Assembly (NCBI RefSeq): GCF_900169505.1
Contig: NZ_LT827021.1
Span: 2,387,400-2,451,399, forward strand
Direction of reading: 5' to 3'
Origin: Arabiibacter massiliensis
GTDB lineage: Bacteria > Actinomycetota > Coriobacteriia > Coriobacteriales > Eggerthellaceae
DNA length: 64,000 nt
The notes beneath the pieces are model-generated. The model saw only the letters and a program-made list of their open reading frames with translations, did not search any database and was not told the origin of the DNA. Of the stretch, positions 32,346 through 40,118 are shown piece by piece; within the stretch, counting starts at the first letter, position 1, and each line of letters opens with the position of its first letter. The translations under genes were made by a program, and so were the position numbers.

Positions 32346-32361
32346 CGTTTCACGTGAAACA
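32346..32361. other. parS-like ParB binding site 1
   Basis: CGTTTCACGTGAAACA differs at one outer base from the bacterial parS consensus TGTTTCACGTGAAACA. It lies between the CIRCE operator and the Crp-type gene, outside any coding region. Confidence 0.75.
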
Positions 32362-32373
32362 CCAGTCGCTGCA

Positions 32374-32428
32374 ATCTTCGCTCCAAAAACACGCCTCAGC
32401 ACATGAGGCGTGTTTTTGGAGCGAAGAT
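32374..32428. repeat. Perfect 25-bp hairpin between groEL and crp-type gene
   Basis: The arms 32374-32398 and 32404-32428 are exactly complementary around a 5-base loop (GCACA); each arm contains CCAAAAACACGCCTCA or its complement. The inner GC stem followed by a T run could terminate transcription in both directions, although it stands upstream of both flanking genes rather than after one. The rest of the 388-base gap 32145-32532 holds the CIRCE and parS sites. Confidence 0.8.
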
Positions 32429-32532
32429 GCACTTGGATGAGACGATTGCCCCGTCCCTTCGTCTCCCTTTGTCTCACATATCGCTGTGCTATGCTTGGGC
32501 GTGCAGGGCGAAGTTTGGGGGAGGGGGCAACC

Positions 32533-33252
32533 ATGTTCTGGCCTGACAGGGGAGAGATCTCGTCGGAGCTTCCGGGGAGGGACGAGCTAGTCGGCATGCT
32601 GCAGAAGGCGGGCGTCGACTACTACGAGCGCCATGTGCCGAAGGGCGTTCTGTTCGGATGGGGCGAGGAGCCCCATAGGACCGCGCATTTCGTGGCGGAG
32701 GGCATGGTGGAGATCTACAAGCTCGAGCGCGACGGTCGCAAGAAGACGCTGTACTTCTGCAAGAAGGGCGATTTCTTCGGCTTCCAGATACTGAGCGACA
32801 CGTGCGTGCCCATCGCCACGGCCAGCGCGTGCGTCGACAGCGACCTCGTCGCCATCCCGAAGGAATCGTTCTTCAAAGCGCTGCACACCTGCCCGGATTT
32901 CGCCGATATGATCGTGAAGTACCTGTACAACCTCATCTCGACGCTGACGAACGAATCGGTCTCGTCGGCCTTCTACGCAAGCGCCCAGCGGGTGCCCATG
33001 CTGCTGCTCAGCCTCGGTCGCGACGAGCTGGGCTCGCGCGCCGCCGGCGGGTCGGACGATGTGACTGCGCCCATCATCGTGAAGTACGGCAACGGCGACA
33101 TTGCGAACATCCTCGGCATCAGCAGGAACTCCGTCACGTCGTCGATCTCGCGCCTTCAGGAGCAGGGCATCGTGGCGAAGCGGCGCAACAGCATCGAGAT
33201 CCTCGACATGGATCGGCTGGAAAGCGTCACGAAGCTCGAGTCGGGCGACTGA
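32533..33252 (+). CDS. Crp/Fnr-family transcriptional regulator
   Basis: The 239-residue protein has a cyclic-nucleotide-binding-like beta-roll (FVAEGMVEIYKLERDGRKKTLYF, KKGDFFGFQIL), a long dimer helix and a C-terminal HTH (GDIANILGISRNSVTSSISRLQEQGIV). Cysteines cluster at FCKKGDFF, SDTCVP and ASACVD but not in the FNR N-terminal pattern, so an Fe-S role is unsupported. GGGGGAGGGGGCAACC precedes the ATG at 32533. It is upstream of an MFS gene on the same strand and near Mo oxidoreductase genes, which are candidate targets. Confidence 0.92.
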   Translation: MFWPDRGEISSELPGRDELVGMLQKAGVDYYERHVPKGVLFGWGEEPHRTAHFVAEGMVEIYKLERDGRKKTLYFCKKGDFFGFQILSDTCVPIATASACVDSDLVAIPKESFFKALHTCPDFADMIVKYLYNLISTLTNESVSSAFYASAQRVPMLLLSLGRDELGSRAAGGSDDVTAPIIVKYGNGDIANILGISRNSVTSSISRLQEQGIVAKRRNSIEILDMDRLESVTKLESGD

Positions 33253-33345
33253 CATCTTCTTTTCCCGCGTGTGCACACTATTGGGCAGACCGGCCCGCGT
33301 CGCGCGGATATACTCTGGTGCCAAGGGGATACGGGGGTGTTGAAG

Positions 33346-34581
33346 ATGGCGCATGCGCGACGATTGGACGAGGAAGGACGCACGCGCGTCCGTAAAGGGG
33401 TGCTCCCGCTCGTCGGGATCTCGCTCGCGGGGTTCTCGATGTACGGCTGCAACAACGTCCTCATGACGTTGCTGCCTTCCTATTCGCTGGATATCGGCTC
33501 GACGATGGTGGAGGCAGGCCTGCAGGGGACGGTGTTCCTCCTGGTGGCGGTGCTCATGCGCTTCTACTTCGGCCCGCTGGCCGATCGTCGCGGAACCCGC
33601 TTCGTCATGGTTGTCGGCGCCGCCTCGTTCGTCGTATCGAGCGTGATGCTCGTGTTCTGCACGGCGTTCTGGCAGATCCTGCTGGTGCGATGCGTGCAGG
33701 CGGTCGGACTTTCGGCATTCTGGCCCTGCGCCGTGGCCGCCGTGGCCTCCATCGCGCCCCAGGGCAAAAGCGGCCTGTTCATCGGGGCCTACCGCTTCGC
33801 CACAGCCGCGTCGCTCCTGGTCGGGCCGCTCGCCGCGCTCATGCTGGTGGGCGAGCGAGGGTATGCGGCCTGTTTCCTGGCGCTGGCGGGCCTTGCCGCT
33901 ATGGCGCTCGTGCTATCGCTGTGCTTCGCGCCTTCGGACGGAGGCTCGGCGGCAGGAAGGGCGGCCGAGCGCGCCAGCGGGGAATCCCCAGGAACGGCGG
34001 GGAAGCTGCGCGGGGCCTTCGCGTCGGGGCAGGGGAACCTTCCGGTGCTGCTCTGCGTCACGGCGGTCGTCTCGCTCGGGTACGGCCTGTCGATGAACTT
34101 CGTCGTGACGTTCGTCGAGGGGATCGGATCCCCCATCAACGCGGGACTGTTCTTCTCGTGCTTCAGCTTGGGCGGCCTCATCGCCAACCCGCTTGCCGGC
34201 TGGGCCGCCGATCGGTGCGATCGGCGGATACTGCTGGCGGGCACGCTCGGCTGCATGGGGGCGGGCATCGGGCTGATCGCGTTCGTGCAGTCCGTCCCGT
34301 CCATCCTGCTCGCGGCGGGTCTCGTCGCCGGCCTGGGCTCGTCCGGGTCGACCATCGTCGTGCTCTCCACCATATCCGCGCGCGTGGACGAGCGGTTCCG
34401 CGCATCGGCTCTCGCCGTGCAGCAGAACGTCGTTGACCTCGGCATCGCCTGCGCCTCGACGCTCTTCGGCTGGCTGTTCGCCGTGGCTGCGACCCCGGAG
34501 TTCGTCTTCGCCGGGCAGGCCGCCTTCGCCATCGCAAGCGCGTTCGCGCTGCTCGTCGCCAAGCGGGCGGTTCGCTTCTAG
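33346..34581 (+). CDS. MFS transporter
   Basis: The 411-residue protein has 12 predicted TM segments, the motif-A loop GPLADRRGTRFV between TM2 and TM3 and its counterpart GWAADRCDRRILL between TM8 and TM9, with a polar central loop (about 200-225). Substrate unknown. A TATACT -10 box lies at 33308-33313. The start at 33346 (with a nearby TTG alternative two codons before) fits the family N-terminus. It follows the Crp-type regulator by 93 bases and is convergent with the Mo oxidoreductase operon. Confidence 0.9.
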   Translation: MAHARRLDEEGRTRVRKGVLPLVGISLAGFSMYGCNNVLMTLLPSYSLDIGSTMVEAGLQGTVFLLVAVLMRFYFGPLADRRGTRFVMVVGAASFVVSSVMLVFCTAFWQILLVRCVQAVGLSAFWPCAVAAVASIAPQGKSGLFIGAYRFATAASLLVGPLAALMLVGERGYAACFLALAGLAAMALVLSLCFAPSDGGSAAGRAAERASGESPGTAGKLRGAFASGQGNLPVLLCVTAVVSLGYGLSMNFVVTFVEGIGSPINAGLFFSCFSLGGLIANPLAGWAADRCDRRILLAGTLGCMGAGIGLIAFVQSVPSILLAAGLVAGLGSSGSTIVVLSTISARVDERFRASALAVQQNVVDLGIACASTLFGWLFAVAATPEFVFAGQAAFAIASAFALLVAKRAVRF

Positions 34582-34615
34582 CGCTCGGCCCCCGCTCGCT
34601 GTCCCCCGAAAAGCA

Positions 34616-34639
34616 GGAAGCCCGCCGAGGCGGGCTTCC
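34616..34639. terminator. Bidirectional hairpin between MFS and Fe-S subunit genes
   Basis: GGAAGCCCGCC and GGCGGGCTTCC are complementary with a minimal loop, in the gap between two convergent stops. There is no strong T run. Confidence 0.6.
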
Positions 34640-34661
34640 AAGGGAGGGAGGGTTGGCAACG

Positions 34662-35231
34662 TCACATCACGTAGTACACCGAGGGGCCGGTTCCGAACTC
34701 CTCGTGGAAGGGGACGGCCTTCTTCTCGGCGATGTACTTCGATACGTCGCTTGCGGGGTCGCCCAGGTCGCCGAAGATGCGCGCCTTGCCGGGGCACGAC
34801 AGCACGCACCAGGGCTGCTCGCCCACGGCTATGCGCTCGTGGCACAGGGTGCACTTCGACGCCTTCTTGGCCGCCTCGTCCACCTGCGGTATCTCGTAGG
34901 GGCAGGCCACCGCGCAGGTGCCGCATCCGATGCACGCCTCCTCGTTCACCACCACGGCGCCGTCCTCGCGCTTCTCGATCGCGCCCGCCGGGCATTTGGC
35001 CAGGCAGGCGGGAGATTCGCAGTGGTTGCACAGCTCGGGCCGAAACGCCAGCTTCGCGTCGGGGAAGGTGCCCGTGGCCTGGTAGACGATCTCGCCGTCG
35101 CGGCTGCGGACGCGCCCCCAGTACAGCCCCTCGGGGGTCTGGTTCGACACCTTGCAGCTCACCACGCAGGTTTGACATCCCATGCAGCGGGTCGTGTCGA
35201 TAACCATGCCGTATTGAACCTTGTCAGCCAT
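34662..35231 (-). CDS. 4Fe-4S electron-transfer subunit of a molybdenum oxidoreductase (DmsB/NrfC-like)
   Basis: The 189-residue protein has four cysteine groups: CMGCQTCVVSC, CNHCESPACLAKC, CIGCGTCAVACP and CTLCHERIAVG...CVLSCPGKA, which together bind four [4Fe-4S] clusters in the DMSO-reductase B-subunit family. It passes electrons to the catalytic subunit encoded 8 bases upstream in the same operon. No Tat signal of its own is present, so it probably rides out of the cell with the catalytic partner. No membrane subunit gene is adjacent. Confidence 0.94.
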   Translation of the reverse strand: MADKVQYGMVIDTTRCMGCQTCVVSCKVSNQTPEGLYWGRVRSRDGEIVYQATGTFPDAKLAFRPELCNHCESPACLAKCPAGAIEKREDGAVVVNEEACIGCGTCAVACPYEIPQVDEAAKKASKCTLCHERIAVGEQPWCVLSCPGKARIFGDLGDPASDVSKYIAEKKAVPFHEEFGTGPSVYYVM

Positions 35232-35239
35232 GATTCCAC

Positions 35240-37687
35240 CTACGCTTTCTCTACTTCGACCAACACGTCATAGAAAGCGGTGCTCGTCTGGCCTATGAAC
35301 TCTTCGGTCGGGTTGATCGTGAAATGGGTGAGCATCTGGTAATTGCCCTCGATGAACTGCTCGGGCGTCCATCCGCTCGCCGTGGCCACGGTGCCGGGCC
35401 GGATGCCCTCGGTCAGGAACGCCTTCATCTTGCAGGCGCCGCGGTCGTTCACGATGGACACGACGTCGCCGTGCTCGATGCCGCGCGCCTTGGCGTCCAC
35501 CGGGTTCATCTCGAGCTGGGGCTCGCTTTGCACGACGCTGAGCTCGGGGATGAGGATGTGCTGCGAGTGCACGTTCAGGCGGTCGTGGAACTGCAGGTAC
35601 ACAAGCGGGTACTTCTGGCCGAGATCTCCGTTCGGATCCTCGAGCATCGGCTCGTAGGTAGGCACCTCCTGGCCGAACTGCACGAGCTCCTCGTTGTACA
35701 GCTGGAAGCGCTTCGACGGCGTGGGGAACGTGTTGTCGGGTCGGAAGATGAGCGGCTCGAAGATGGCGTCCGCGCGGGCGAAGATGCCCTCTTCGGCTGC
35801 CTTGTCGAAGTCGAATCCCTCCCAGGCGGGATGCTCGGGGTTGAAGAACCCGCGCGCCCACTCCTCGTCGGTCTTGTTCCAGAGATCCTCGAGCCCCACC
35901 TTCTTGGCCAGCAGCGACATGATCTCGACGTCGGACTTGCTCTCACCCATCGGCTCGATGCCGGGCTTGCTGATGATGACCCAGGGCGTGCGGTCCTCGA
36001 CGTCCCATTTCTCCCAGTAGTTGCACGCGGGCAGCACGTAGTCGGACTGCTTGGCCGTCCATGTCCAGTAGGGATCCACCGTCACGATGGTGGAGACGTT
36101 GGGCAGCACCTCGTTGATTATCTTGTTGGCGTCGGGGCTCATGTTGACGAAGTTTGAGTTCGCGAACCACAGGAAGTCGAGAGGGTAGGGGTCCTTGCTT
36201 ATGATCTGGTCGTACATGGTGGACGTGCGCACCATGGCGGCCTTCTTGTCGCCGGTGTTCGACCAGTCGGGGTTGCCGATCGCGGGTATCTTCAGGTCGG
36301 GATGCGTCTCGGCCGCCGAGATGCCGCCCATGTGCGACGCCCCGCCGCCCTTGATGCCCACGTAGCCGGTCACGGCCGCGAGCGTCGCCACCGTGCGGAA
36401 CGGCGAGAACGAGTTCCACACGCGCTGCATGCCCTGGCCCATGCGGATGCCGGCGGGCTTCGCGTTGGCGTACTCGAGGGCGAACGTCTCGATGACATCC
36501 TCGGACAGGCCGGTGATCTCGGCCGTCACGGGCAGCGTGTACTTCGACACCTCGTCGACCAGGTGGTCGAACGCCGTGCGCACCGCCTCGCCGTTCACCT
36601 CGAACGTGCCCGAAAGTGCGGGGACAACGCCTTCCTCACCGTGCTTCTTGGCGCTGTTGGACGCGGTGTCCCACACGAGCCAGTCCTCGCCGTCCATGGC
36701 GTAGGCACCGTCGGATTCCCTGACCAGGAAGGGGGCGACGCTGTATGAGGCGAGCCACTCCTTGTCGTGCAGGTCGTTTCCGATGATGACGTTCATCATG
36801 CCGAGCGCCAGCGCGGGGTCGGTCTGCGGCCTGAGGGGGATCCACTGGTCGGCGATAGCGGCCGACGAGCACAGGCGCGGGTCGACCACGACGATCTTCG
36901 CGCCCTTCTCGCGCGCCTCCACGAGGTAGCGGAATTCGGAGGTGTGCGTGTCGGCCACGTTGCGGCCCCACAGCACGATCATGTTCGAGTTGAGGTAGTC
37001 TCGCGTGTCGTGCGAGCCGCGCTTCACGCCGTAGGCGAGGATCATGCCCATACTGGCGCCCTGGTCGCCCATGATGCCCTCGATGTCGAAGACCGTGCCG
37101 CCGAAGGTGCCCGCGAACCGCGTGGGCGCGCTCATGGAGAGGTTGCCCGAGTTGCCGGTGAACGAGTAGAAGCCGGCCGCCTGCTCGCCGTGCTTATCCT
37201 TCGTCTCGAGCAGCTTCTGTGAGATCTCGTCCATCGCCTGATCCCATGAGATGCGCTCGAACTCGCCCGAGCCGCGTTCTCCCGTGCGCTTCATCGGGTA
37301 CATGACGCGTGCGTTCTCGTCCTGGGTCTTCTGGCTGAGCGCTATGCCGCGCAGGCAGGCGTTGGCGTAGTCCTCGCGGCCCGGCGTGTCGCCCGGCGTA
37401 ACCGTGAGTATCTTGCCGTCTTTGATGTGCGCCTTCAGATGGCAATGAGACGTGCAGTTGAGATTGCAGCACGCGTGGGCGTACGTGACGCCCTCGTTCG
37501 GGTCGACGGGCGCCGCCGCTTCCTTCTCCTTGTCGGCTTGCGGCTCGCCGGCGGGCGCGCATCCTGCGGCGCCGAAGCCTATCGCGGAGGCGACCGTGAT
37601 CCACCCGGCCCCCTTCACGAACGTCCGGCGCGTGAGCTTGCCGTCCTTGACGTACTCGATCGGTGAATGATCCCTGTTCTTGTCCAT
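35240..37687 (-). CDS. Molybdopterin oxidoreductase catalytic subunit (DMSO reductase family), Tat-exported
   Basis: The 815-residue protein starts with a Tat signal (RRTFVKGAGW) ending in a lipobox-like GFGAAGCAP, then a [4Fe-4S] motif CNLNCTSHC with a fourth Cys in NACLRG, Mo-bis-MGD domains (VLWGRNVADTHTSEFRYLVE, IVVVDPR, ADQWIPLRPQTDPALALGMM) and the C-terminal cap (DVVSIVNDRGACKMKAFLTEG). Substrate cannot be assigned; family members reduce sulfoxides, N-oxides and tetrathionate, and in Eggerthella relatives dehydroxylate catechols. ATG at 37687 follows GATAGGAGGAGC. Confidence 0.94.
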   Translation of the reverse strand: MDKNRDHSPIEYVKDGKLTRRTFVKGAGWITVASAIGFGAAGCAPAGEPQADKEKEAAAPVDPNEGVTYAHACCNLNCTSHCHLKAHIKDGKILTVTPGDTPGREDYANACLRGIALSQKTQDENARVMYPMKRTGERGSGEFERISWDQAMDEISQKLLETKDKHGEQAAGFYSFTGNSGNLSMSAPTRFAGTFGGTVFDIEGIMGDQGASMGMILAYGVKRGSHDTRDYLNSNMIVLWGRNVADTHTSEFRYLVEAREKGAKIVVVDPRLCSSAAIADQWIPLRPQTDPALALGMMNVIIGNDLHDKEWLASYSVAPFLVRESDGAYAMDGEDWLVWDTASNSAKKHGEEGVVPALSGTFEVNGEAVRTAFDHLVDEVSKYTLPVTAEITGLSEDVIETFALEYANAKPAGIRMGQGMQRVWNSFSPFRTVATLAAVTGYVGIKGGGASHMGGISAAETHPDLKIPAIGNPDWSNTGDKKAAMVRTSTMYDQIISKDPYPLDFLWFANSNFVNMSPDANKIINEVLPNVSTIVTVDPYWTWTAKQSDYVLPACNYWEKWDVEDRTPWVIISKPGIEPMGESKSDVEIMSLLAKKVGLEDLWNKTDEEWARGFFNPEHPAWEGFDFDKAAEEGIFARADAIFEPLIFRPDNTFPTPSKRFQLYNEELVQFGQEVPTYEPMLEDPNGDLGQKYPLVYLQFHDRLNVHSQHILIPELSVVQSEPQLEMNPVDAKARGIEHGDVVSIVNDRGACKMKAFLTEGIRPGTVATASGWTPEQFIEGNYQMLTHFTINPTEEFIGQTSTAFYDVLVEVEKA

Positions 37688-37826
37688 GCTCCTCCTATCG
37701 TTCCGATGTCCGCATCTGCGCATACGCGTCCCCCGATGCGGGCAACATAAGTATAGGAAGGCAAAGAGGCGCCGTTCTGCCCAGAATTTGTCAGATAGAA
37801 CGTCACCAATTCGCTTCGCCGGGCGC

Positions 37827-38225
37827 CTACCCCGCCATCACCTTCACGTGGTAGGTGCGGGTGCGGGGGCCGTCGAACTCGCAGAAGTAGATGCCCTGCC
37901 AGGTGCCGAGGACCGGCGCCCCTCTCTCCACGAGCAACGTCTGGGTGCAGCCGACGGCGCTCGACTTGAGGTGCGCGGCGCTGTTGCCCTCGAAGTGGCG
38001 GAAGTCGGCGCGATCGGGGAAGGCGGCGTCCAGCCCCAGCACCAGGTCGCGCTGCACGTCGGGGTCGGCGTTCTCGTTGACGGTGACGGCGGCCGTGGTG
38101 TGCGGGCAGTGCACGACGCACAGGCCCTCGCGCACGCCGCTCGCCTGGATGTCCTTGCGCACCTGCGCGGTGATGTCGACCAGCTCTTCCGTCGCGGTCG
38201 AGATCGTGTGGGTGAAGATGGCCAT
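37827..38225 (-). CDS. yjbQ: YjbQ/UPF0047 family protein
   Basis: The 132-residue protein has the family motifs CVVHCPHTTAAVTVNENADPDV, FRHFEGNSAAHLKSSAVG, LGTWQGIYFCEFDGPRTR. Homologues show weak thiamine-phosphate synthase activity; the in vivo role is unsettled. The ATG at 38225 has ACAGGAGG upstream. It is separated from the flavoprotein by a hairpin and from the Mo operon by a 139-base gap with no other feature, so probably monocistronic. Confidence 0.93.
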   Translation of the reverse strand: MAIFTHTISTATEELVDITAQVRKDIQASGVREGLCVVHCPHTTAAVTVNENADPDVQRDLVLGLDAAFPDRADFRHFEGNSAAHLKSSAVGCTQTLLVERGAPVLGTWQGIYFCEFDGPRTRTYHVKVMAG

Positions 38226-38270
38226 GCTGCAACCTCCTGTTCGCCTCGTGCGTCCACTATAGCGCACTAA

Positions 38271-38303
38271 TGTCCCAAAAGGGGACAGTTCCCTTTTGGG
38301 ACA
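38271..38303. terminator. Hairpin TGTCCCAAAAGGG / CCCTTTTGGGACA
   Basis: Thirteen complementary base pairs around a 7-base loop between the flavoprotein stop and the yjbQ start. It may end flavoprotein transcription on the minus strand; its REP-like sequence also suggests a dispersed repeat. Confidence 0.55.
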
Positions 38304-38322
38304 TTTTGGCCACGCGGGGCTG

Positions 38323-39894
38323 CTAGGCGCTCTGCTCCTTGGCGGCGTTCTGGCCGGCGATGCGGCCGTTCACCAGGCAGTCGGCCGTGGCGCACGAACC
38401 CAGGCGGCATGCGCCGTGGATGCCGCCCACCGCTTCGCCTGCCGCGTACAGACCAGGAATGACCTGCAGGTCCATGTCGAGCACCTTGCAGTCGAGGTCG
38501 GTTTTCACGCCGCCCATGCAGTGGTGCACCTTCGGCCACAGGCGCACGCCGTAGAACGGGGCCTCGTCGATGGGCTGCGCGTCGTCGGGGATGGGCTTCT
38601 TGAAGTCCTCGTCCACCTTGTTCGCCACGAACGTGTTGTAGCGCTCGATCTCCGCCTTCACCGCGTCGATCGGCATGCCGTAGTGCTCGGCAGCTTCTTC
38701 GATGGAAGCGAACTCAAGCGTGATGCCGGCCTTCAGCGCGCCCTCGAGTCCGCTGCCGCCGTCGTAGAGCGCCTTCTTGCAGGTGATCTGCACGCACGGC
38801 TGGCCGGTTTCCAGGATGGCGTCCGCATAGCGCTTGCGGTCGGTCAGCTCGTTGACGATGCGCTTGCCGGTGGCTACGTCCAGCGTGGGCGCATAGCTGG
38901 CCTGGCCGTCGGTGTAGAAGGCGGCAACGCCGTAGCCCGACTCGTCCGGGCTCATGAAGGGAAGCAGCTGGATCCAGTCGGTGTGTACGGCCATGGCCCC
39001 GGCGGCCACGAGTGCGCGCAGGCTCTCGGCGGTCGCGCCTTCCTGGTTCGTGCAGTCCACCGTGTCGTCGAGGCGCGGATCCTGTGCCATGCGGAACGCG
39101 AGGTCCTGGCCGAAGCCGCCGGTGGTCAGCACCACGGCCTTGTTCGCCTTGATGGTGACGGGGGTGCCGCTTTCGACGTCGTTGCCCTTGGGCCTATCGT
39201 GCACGACGGCGCCGATCACACGGCCGTTCTCGTCCTTGACCAGCTCGGTGAGCATGCGCTTCGTCTCCACCTCGACGCCCATCTCCTTGAGCTTCTCCGC
39301 GAAGGGGGTGGTGACGTTCGCGCCGCCGCCCTTGCCCTGCGCGATGGAGCGCATGACGGTGTGGCCGCCGTAGGGGTAGAGGAAGTGCTCGCCCTGGTCG
39401 TTCGTGTCCCAGGTGGCGCCCATCTCGATGGTCCACTCCCAGGTCTCGTTCGACTTCTCCGCGATGACGCGGCACTTGTCCTTGTCGTTGAGGTACAGGC
39501 CCGCAACGAGCATGTCCTCGACGTACTGGTCGACGGAGTCCTGCACGCCCTCGCGTTCCTGAACGCTCGAGCCGCATACAGCGAAGTCGCCGGCGGCCAG
39601 CGCCGAGTTGCCGCCCACGCGCTCGGTTTTCTCTATAACCTTCACATCGGCGCCGGCGCTCTTCGCCTCGAGTGCGGCGGCCAGCCCCGTGTACCCGCTG
39701 CCGACTATCAGGACGTCGCACTCCTCGTCCCACTTCGTGTCGGCACCGTTCGTGGCGGCGGCTGCGGTCTGCTTGCCCTGCGGCGCGCAGCCGGCCAGCC
39801 CGAGCGTCGCCAGCACGCCGGCCGCCGCCGCGCCGGTGACGAACGAGCGGCGCGAGACGCCCTTGGAACCCGTTGCGGTTATGGTCTCCCTCAT
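38323..39894 (-). CDS. Tat-exported FAD-dependent oxidoreductase (fumarate-reductase flavoprotein family)
   Basis: The 523-residue protein has a Tat signal (SRRSFVTGAAAAGVLATLG) ending in lipobox LAGC, the FAD Rossmann motif VLIVGSGYTGLAAALEA, RVGGNSALAAGD, the catalytic/FAD cap region and the C-terminal LYAAGEAVGGIHGACRLGS. It resembles urocanate and fumarate reductases and the Eggerthella drug reductases, which accept electrons from exported cytochromes; no heme domain is present here. ATG at 39894 is nine bases after GAGGAGG; an ATG three codons earlier abuts the ribosome site. A LuxR-type regulator follows upstream on the same strand. Confidence 0.94.
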   Translation of the reverse strand: MRETITATGSKGVSRRSFVTGAAAAGVLATLGLAGCAPQGKQTAAAATNGADTKWDEECDVLIVGSGYTGLAAALEAKSAGADVKVIEKTERVGGNSALAAGDFAVCGSSVQEREGVQDSVDQYVEDMLVAGLYLNDKDKCRVIAEKSNETWEWTIEMGATWDTNDQGEHFLYPYGGHTVMRSIAQGKGGGANVTTPFAEKLKEMGVEVETKRMLTELVKDENGRVIGAVVHDRPKGNDVESGTPVTIKANKAVVLTTGGFGQDLAFRMAQDPRLDDTVDCTNQEGATAESLRALVAAGAMAVHTDWIQLLPFMSPDESGYGVAAFYTDGQASYAPTLDVATGKRIVNELTDRKRYADAILETGQPCVQITCKKALYDGGSGLEGALKAGITLEFASIEEAAEHYGMPIDAVKAEIERYNTFVANKVDEDFKKPIPDDAQPIDEAPFYGVRLWPKVHHCMGGVKTDLDCKVLDMDLQVIPGLYAAGEAVGGIHGACRLGSCATADCLVNGRIAGQNAAKEQSA

Positions 39895-39978
39895 ATGATG
39901 CATCCTCCTCGGTCGGTTGCCTTCGGCATGCGCTCTTCAACATGCCGTCACGGCCAGATTAGGCGCGGACGCGGGCAC

Positions 39979-40032
39979 GCGCACCCCACCTGGAGCGGGA
40001 AATGCCGAAACCCCCCTTGAGGTGGGGTGCGC
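39979..40032. promoter_or_regulatory. Inverted repeat upstream of the flavoprotein gene
   Basis: GCGCACCCCACCT (39979-39991) and AGGTGGGGTGCGC (40020-40032) are perfectly complementary with a 28-base spacer, 85 bases before the flavoprotein start. It could be an operator for the adjacent LuxR regulator or a leader hairpin. Confidence 0.45.
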
Positions 40033-40118
40033 GACCTGGGGTTATGCAGATGGGGAAGCGCTGGGGGCGACTGACGGCTTGCGCTCGCTTGAGATGGCGA
40101 CCTGCGCTGCGGGCGGAA

